From assembly GCA_004151065.3 (NCBI GenBank), contig NWUY0300106045.1, forward strand, positions 12,545-26,194: a DNA stretch of 13,650 nt, read 5' to 3'. Below are positions 8,941 through 13,650 of this stretch, one piece after another. Positions within the stretch are counted from its first letter, which is position 1, and every line of letters starts with the position of its first letter. A program made the translations under genes and the position numbers. A model generated the notes under the pieces. That model was not told the origin of the DNA, did not search any database, and saw only the letters and a list, made by a program, of their open reading frames with translations. The stretch comes from Larix sibirica (Eukaryota > Streptophyta > Pinopsida > Pinales > Pinaceae).

Positions 8941-9115
8941 TATGATCCTCTAGAGGTGTTTATAGCACAATACAATCACAATATTGTCCTTCCATTCAAA
9001 TTAATTGAATGGGGTAAGAATTAGTTGGGTAGAAATATTCATTCAATATTATGAGATTTGATGTTTTTTTTCACATGCAAAGTTACCTATAAAATAATTT
9101 GTTTAGAGTCCCCAA

Positions 9116-9128
9116 GGCTTTGATACCA
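9116..9128 (-). other. Primer binding site (initiator tRNA-Met type)
   Basis: The minus strand reads TGGTATCAAAGCC, two bases after the 5' LTR. The plant copia PBS complementary to the 3' end of initiator tRNA-Met is TGGTATCAGAGCC, so there is one mismatch. It fixes the orientation of the element and the inner border of the 5' LTR at 9131. Confidence 0.88.
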
Positions 9129-9130
9129 TT

Positions 9131-9985
9131 TGATATTTTGGAGAAATTGATCTAGAATCTAAATGAAACAATAATATAATTAGAAAGAGATATAAGATAA
9201 AGAATACAAGTCATATTTATTAACAATGAATGCTCCATGAGAGTACATGAATGAATTCTTGATTAATGAGGAACATGACTTCATAAATAAGCAACCTATC
9301 TAAGGATTAACTACAAGAAAAATATTTAATGATAGTGAAACCCTTAGTAATTACACCTAAATGATCAAGTGCACATTTCTAAATGATCATGTAGAAACTA
9401 ATAAGGTGTAACTAGGCTTATAAGGGCAGTCCCGTGAGGTGCTTATGTGCCTAATATTAGACATTTGCACGATCCTTGGAGAGAAACATTTCCATGCATG
9501 AGTGATTAGGGTTAACTAGACCTAGAAATAGCTCATGAGGTAGTTGAATCGGTTATGCATGAGAAAATGAAGTCTAATTATCCTAAATTATTTAATGAGG
9601 TAGCTAACTAAGCTAAAATATTCATTAGTCAATATGTAATTGAGCCTTAATTGCTAACTTAAGTGCACAAAATCCAATAAAAGGGAGGAAAATCAAGCAA
9701 GAGGGCCTTTAATCCCATGAAAAGAATGAAAGAAGAATATATGCACCCTCATTGGCTATTGGGGGTGCATTTATCCCCAAAATCTAGGGATTTGGCTAGG
9801 AGGAGGAGACAAATCCCTAAATTCTAAGGATTTTGTCTAATAATTGTTCTCAAATCCCTAAAAACTAGGAATTTTAATAGGGAGTGCACTTTTGTCCCTA
9901 TAGACAGGAGATTAACACTTATATGAGTGCATTAGATCCCTATAGATGCTTAATAGAAGCATGAAGGTGTGTGTGTACACTAACA
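9131..9985 (-). repeat. 5' LTR of the copia element
   Basis: Starts TGTTAGTGTACAC at 9985 on the minus strand and ends ..ATATCA at 9131, so both TG..CA termini are intact. Two bases separate it from the PBS. Over the first 91 plus-strand bases it differs from the other LTR at about 11 positions. The TATA motif of the partner has decayed here to TTATTTATG (about 9290-9281), while a polyadenylation motif, AATAAA, is kept at 9221-9216. The palindrome array at 9775-9870 is preserved in spacing but mutated in sequence. Confidence 0.9.
9775..9870. repeat. Same inverted-repeat array in the 5' LTR
   Basis: The three units lie at 9775-9789, 9815-9829 and 9856-9870 with the same 40- and 41-bp spacing. 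They read CCCCAAAATCTAGGG, CCCTAAATTCTAAGG and CCCTAAAAACTAGGA, so each has lost perfect pairing by one or a few changes. The shared spacing shows that the array was in the LTR at insertion. Confidence 0.7.
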
Positions 9986-9997
9986 CAAACATTCCAC

Positions 9998-10103
9998 ACA
10001 ATTCTATACCACATATTTTCTTACAATCGGTGATAAGATGCCATAGTATTTACTTACCATATACTACAATTCTATATATTGCTATACCACATGTTTTCTT
10101 ACA
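9998..10103 (+). repeat. Short duplication just outside the LTR element
   Basis: CTATACCACATATTTTCTTACA (10004-10025) recurs at 10082-10103 with one mismatch in 22. The preceding ACAATTCTATA (9998-10008) recurs at 10066-10076. The second copy therefore carries a small insertion between the two parts. It begins 13 bp from the LTR end. Confidence 0.7.
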
Positions 10104-11716
10104 TATTTTATCAACAATCTCAATGGATGGTCGAAATATGGAAGGCTTGTCTTGACCATATGAAAGGTTACATAGGGATTCACTTGCCAGCATGAGAAGA
10201 GGGGATTCCCATGATTTTTATTCCAATGATATGTTCTCTCCACCTGTCACAGTTTGATCACGTGTAATTACTATACTATGTCAATTGGACTTGGGGAAAC
10301 TTCTAATTTTGTGTTGATGGAATGCACCCTCTTTCCTATTTTACCATTAGTTTAGGGTTTTTTGATCTAGTAATGTTGTATACCTTATATATTAAAATGA
10401 AATAAAAAAAGAGATACTAAAAATTACTCACACTATACTAATATAAAAACCCTCAACGTAGTGGAACACCTTACAAATGATCCTTTTATGGAAGGAATCC
10501 ACTCTTGTTCACTTTCCTCCTAAGGTTGGGAAATCTCTATAGATATAAACTCCAATTACAGTATTCTTTAATACATGATTCATAAGAAGGAATCCATCCT
10601 TATTTAAATATAAAAAGAGAACTCTGACCATAACCTCCTAACTACCTAATGGACCTTCTTTAAAGATTTCTCGTTACATTTATTCAATAATAACTACCAT
10701 ACTAGGCCTTATTTAATATTACCAAACATAGTGTACCTATTCAACCTTACATTAAATTTCCTCCACTATTATTACTCTAATGTGCCCTTCATCCCCCCAT
10801 TACACCCCTAGGGAGGATTGTAACAAATAGTAGACTCCGTAGCCAAGTGCCTAAGGCTATAAATTGGAGGTGGGTGAGTATGGTCATCAATACTTTGTTA
10901 CATGGATGGTTTTTTCTCAACGTGAATACTCTCCTCAACTTGGAATTGCATGTCTCTTTTCCCCCTTCTTAACTAGAGGAAAATGTTGAGTGCATTCCTT
11001 ATGTGGTTTTTGAACCCTTGTCTCTCCATAGGTGTATTGGGTGGCTGCAACACAACTTTGTTTTCACATATAATCTTCTAATATGCCACATTGATATTTA
11101 TTTCTTGAATTTTGAGTTATATGTAGTTTCTTAGGTTTAATTTGTTTGATCAATCAAGGGTTGATGTCTTTGTTGCGATCATCGAATTGTTAAATTTCAT
11201 ACTTAGTGGGTTTAGTGATTCTAAGTAATTGCTTCAATTTTATTTTTCTACGATTGATTATTATGTAGATGAATGAACATGGATAATATGTATATTTTTG
11301 TTCAAATTAGGGAATGGCTTCTTATTAATATTATAACTATTTCTTGGATGTAATGCATACAAGCACTTATTAATGGAATTTGTTCTTATCGTTATCACAT
11401 TTCTTCTTCCAAACAATGGGATTCATTTTATTTGCATTAAATTCTATTTTGGATTTCCATTTAACTTATTTTGATGAAACACTTTCTTGTTTCATCTATA
11501 TGAATTTTAATTTGATTAAGGAATGAATTTTTAGGGTTCAAATTGTTGATATATGATAACGATCTTAAAGAGAAAAGTTTACTGTTTCCAACGGAATTCT
11601 ATTTTCTTTCTTTTCATAGCTAAATTAATGATTGAATGGAAGGAACGCATTATCAATTATACTTTCAAATATTACAATCAACATACATAAGAAAGCATAA
11701 ATATCATCCATCTCAA
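10104..11716. other. Unassigned AT-rich stretch
   Basis: No gene is recognised on either strand. Around 10440-10830 the minus strand has LTR-like features: a TATA-like TTTATATTTAAATA near 10600 and a possible TGTTACAATCC start at 10826. No partner copy, primer site or polypurine tract supports these. GAAGGAATCCA occurs twice (about 10492 and 10587). The plus strand from about 11080 to 11640 is T-rich with no long frame. Confidence 0.4.
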
Positions 11717-11949
11717 TTAGGACTTATGAATGCCTATTTTCTTTTACATGTAAATTGTCTATCTAGCTATAGATTACCTAGTAGTAAAATGATGGATCAA
11801 ATGGGGAATGAATGCCTAGATTAGATTATCTAGCTATAGATTAGCTATTTACTTAGGACTTATGAATGCCTATTTTCTTTTACATGTAAATTGTCTATCT
11901 AGCTATAGATTACCATGTCTGTCTATCTAGCTATAGATTATCTAGCTAT
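11717..11949 (+). repeat. Minisatellite-like cluster with an exact 62-bp duplication
   Basis: A 62-bp block beginning TTAGGACTTATGAATGCC is identical at 11717-11778 and 11853-11914, a period of 136 bp. Within and around it the 17-nt motif TATCTAGCTATAGATTA occurs at 11760-11776, 11827-11843, 11896-11912 and 11924-11940, and in part at 11939-11949. The motif is nearly self-complementary. The identical copies suggest a fairly recent duplication compared with the decayed elements nearby. Confidence 0.9.
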
Positions 11950-12330
11950 TAACATTATTTAAGGATTGAAAGTATATTCTATTGTAATCTAGGATAATTA
12001 TTACCAAATGATTTTCATAAGGAAACAAAACAGATCAATCATGCTAGGTACTACATTTCTTTTCCATGTTATAATGTCAAAGGAAAATTCTCACGTATTT
12101 CCTTTAATTTTGAGGATGGTACCTAGGGTAAACCCTATATTCTTTAGGACACAAGGCCAATTCAACAATAGGGTGCAAACACATGAAAAAAATATTCTCA
12201 TTATGAGTTCAGCATGTCAATTACAGGAATAAAACCTAAACAGGGAGGATGACGTGCCACCCCAATTAACCAATTTGAAGAATACATTACACTATTATGA
12301 AACCTAAATTAACTTATGAATAATTGAAGA
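11950..12330. other. Unassigned stretch right of the minisatellite
   Basis: A plus-strand frame of 74 codons (12008-12232) is present but shows no known motif and no start or splice context that supports a gene. Nothing else is recognised. Confidence 0.4.
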
Positions 12331-12420
12331 AAACAAAATAAAGCAATGAAAAAAAACAAGCAAACACACAACACAATAAGAAAATAAAAGATACAAAAAT
12401 AAAATAAAGAAATCTAATAA
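12331..12420 (+). other. A-rich strand-asymmetric tract
   Basis: By count, 63 of 90 plus-strand bases are A and only 10 are T. Most other bases are C and G in short runs such as AAACACACAACAC. The skew is far above the surrounding AT-rich sequence. It could be the T-rich part of a minus-strand LTR leader or a decayed poly(A)-type tail. Confidence 0.75.
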
Positions 12421-12580
12421 CTAAAATCAATAATTTCTTTGTGAAGAACCCTTCCATGAATGTAACTCGCTATTTTTTATGAGTTCTTAAGGTTACATCC
12501 ACTCACTTCTATTAATTTCGTAATGCATCCATTTCTCTTGAGGTACCCAATGATATGAAAACTTGGGAGGTAGGGTACCA

Positions 12581-12600
12581 CTTTATAACATCTCCACCCA
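12581..12600 (-). other. Possible LTR start with polypurine tract
   Basis: The minus strand reads TGGGTGGAGA (12600-12591) followed by TGTTATAAAG (12590-12581). A purine-rich tract directly before a TG start is the usual 3' border between the interior and the 3' LTR of plant LTR elements, especially Ty3-like ones. If right, the LTR extends left of 12590 and the interior lies to the right. No partner LTR, PBS or coding domain was found, so this remains weak. Confidence 0.25.
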
Positions 12601-13650
12601 ATAAAAACTGTATGGGAGTTTCATCATTTACTAGAACTTTTTTTTTCTTTCAAATCAATCAAGTAAATAAATATTAAATATGCAATAGCAATAACATGTA
12701 TATGTAGCCTTATGCTTTGTTGATGACTAGTTCCTAGTTCAAGCTAGTTCTCTAAACCATACATTTTTAATAGCAAGGAAATCGCACCCAAGATTGACTT
12801 TCCACCCAACCAATGAAACAAATCAAACCAAGTGGTTCCACCAAATAAAGTCTAAAAATCAATGAAAATGTAGGTTAAAAACACTCTAAGTAATCAACAT
12901 AGATCACTCACCCTAGCCAAAAATTCACATCAAAGGGTAAAACATCCAATTCATTAGCTATAGTGTGATGGAGAGGCATTTGGACATATATCACCCCCAT
13001 ACCCCTTAGGTTTATATTGTGTAGGAAAACCCACTATATATCCTGATGCCATACTAGTAACTCTAATTTTAGGGGCTCCTCTACAAGGACACCATTATTT
13101 TAGTCTAATTCTTCATGTCTCTAGTTGTGGAAAAAATACACTCTATCTTCGGACACCTCTAGGTATGGAATGTTTGGAACCATAAAATAAATTATTAGGA
13201 TAAAAAATGGCCACTACTATCCCCAATGGTTAGGTACACCCCTTACCTCATCTACCCTCTTGGAAAAAGTTAGAGGTATCAAGTTGCTCTCATTAATTCA
13301 CAAAGCCAAATAATTATCTTTCTCAAGGCTTCAATAATCAAGAATGGATCCCTCTCACACAAAGGAATATTCTATTTTTATAAAATTTCACAAGGTAACA
13401 ACACACTCCTAATAAAGTCTCTTGGACTTCCTATGCCCCCTTTTGAAGTACACTTGGGTCAAATTAGGCTTTAGAGGAAAATACAATTGTCATAAAATGG
13501 ATATTATGTGCAACAAACTCATTCCATTTAGGACTTTAACCCCTAAAACAACTTAGAAAGAATTTCCAAGTTAGTATTGTTGATGTATATGTAACTTCGG
13601 AATGTATTTCCTATATGTATATTGTATTCCTATAGAGATGGTATTATTCC
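12601..13650. other. Unassigned right end of the window
   Basis: No open frame above 60 codons and no recognised protein motif on either strand. If the polypurine tract at 12591 is genuine, this would be the 3' interior of a minus-strand element, but no integrase, RNase H or chromodomain motif can be read. The last 90 bp are rich in TATATGTA-like words. Confidence 0.4.

Larger units (their letters stand above)
6570..9985 (-). mobile_element. Pol-deleted Ty1/copia LTR retrotransposon (gag plus protease remnant)
   Basis: A 3416-bp element in minus orientation. The 5' LTR is 9131-9985, the PBS 9116-9128, the interior 7406-9130, the polypurine tract 7406-7414, and the 3' LTR 6570-7405. Gag and zinc-knuckle remnants and a protease-like motif occur in the expected order. 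Integrase, reverse transcriptase and RNase H are not detectable, and at 1725 bp the interior is far shorter than the roughly 4 kb of a full copia element. It would have needed proteins from a full-length relative to move. Multiple stops and frameshifts, plus about 12% mismatch over the first 91 aligned LTR bases, show an old insertion. The flanking pentamers (AATTG at 6565-6569, CAAAC at 9986-9990) do not match, so no target-site duplication is visible. Whether pol was lost before or after insertion cannot be told from one copy. Confidence 0.88.

Noticed and set aside
10440-10826. Second LTR starting TGTTACAATCC at 10826 (minus)
   Set aside because: No polypurine tract precedes it, there is no partner copy in the window, and no PBS was found.

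Overview
The window looks like plant nuclear DNA, most likely from a large, repeat-rich genome such as a conifer's. It is AT-rich, and no strand or frame holds an open reading frame longer than about 110 codons. The only recognisable coding matter is decayed Ty1/copia retrotransposon sequence. I found no intact host gene, tRNA, rRNA, CRISPR array or prokaryotic operon. The conifer assignment is an inference from the resemblance of the copia fragments to plant elements and from their heavy decay.

Layout. Positions 1-391 (minus) hold a broken copia reverse transcriptase/RNase H connection segment. It runs off the left edge, and part of it is locally repeated three times (253-390). Positions 392-6569 are mostly unassigned AT-rich DNA with small structures: a TATA-like and splice-like stretch with a 63-bp-spaced duplication (483-684), a few perfect hairpins (1395-1412, 3571-3595), and overlapping short ORFs of no recognised family (3431-4055).

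The best-defined object is a 3.4-kb LTR retrotransposon on the minus strand, 6570-9985. It has two LTRs (6570-7405 and 9131-9985) with TG..CA ends, one end mutated. A primer binding site complementary to initiator tRNA-Met lies at 9116-9128, and a short polypurine tract adjoins the 3' LTR at 7406-7414. The 1.7-kb interior carries a degenerate gag with zinc knuckle (about 8940-8190) and a damaged protease-like segment (about 8165-7870). I recognised no integrase, reverse transcriptase or RNase H in it. It is therefore a pol-deleted, non-autonomous copy that would have depended on proteins made by full-length relatives. Its LTRs are rich in palindromes, including an array of three 15-nt inverted repeats about 40 bp apart that both LTRs share.

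Positions 9986-13650 have no recognised gene. They contain a short duplication beside the LTR element (9998-10103), a minisatellite-like cluster built on a 17-nt motif with an exact 62-bp duplication (11717-11949), a strongly A-rich strand-asymmetric tract (12331-12420), and a possible edge of a minus-strand LTR with a polypurine tract (12590/12591). I see no convincing evidence of an undescribed biological system. The most unusual signals are the palindrome architecture of the LTR and the compact gag-protease structure of the element.
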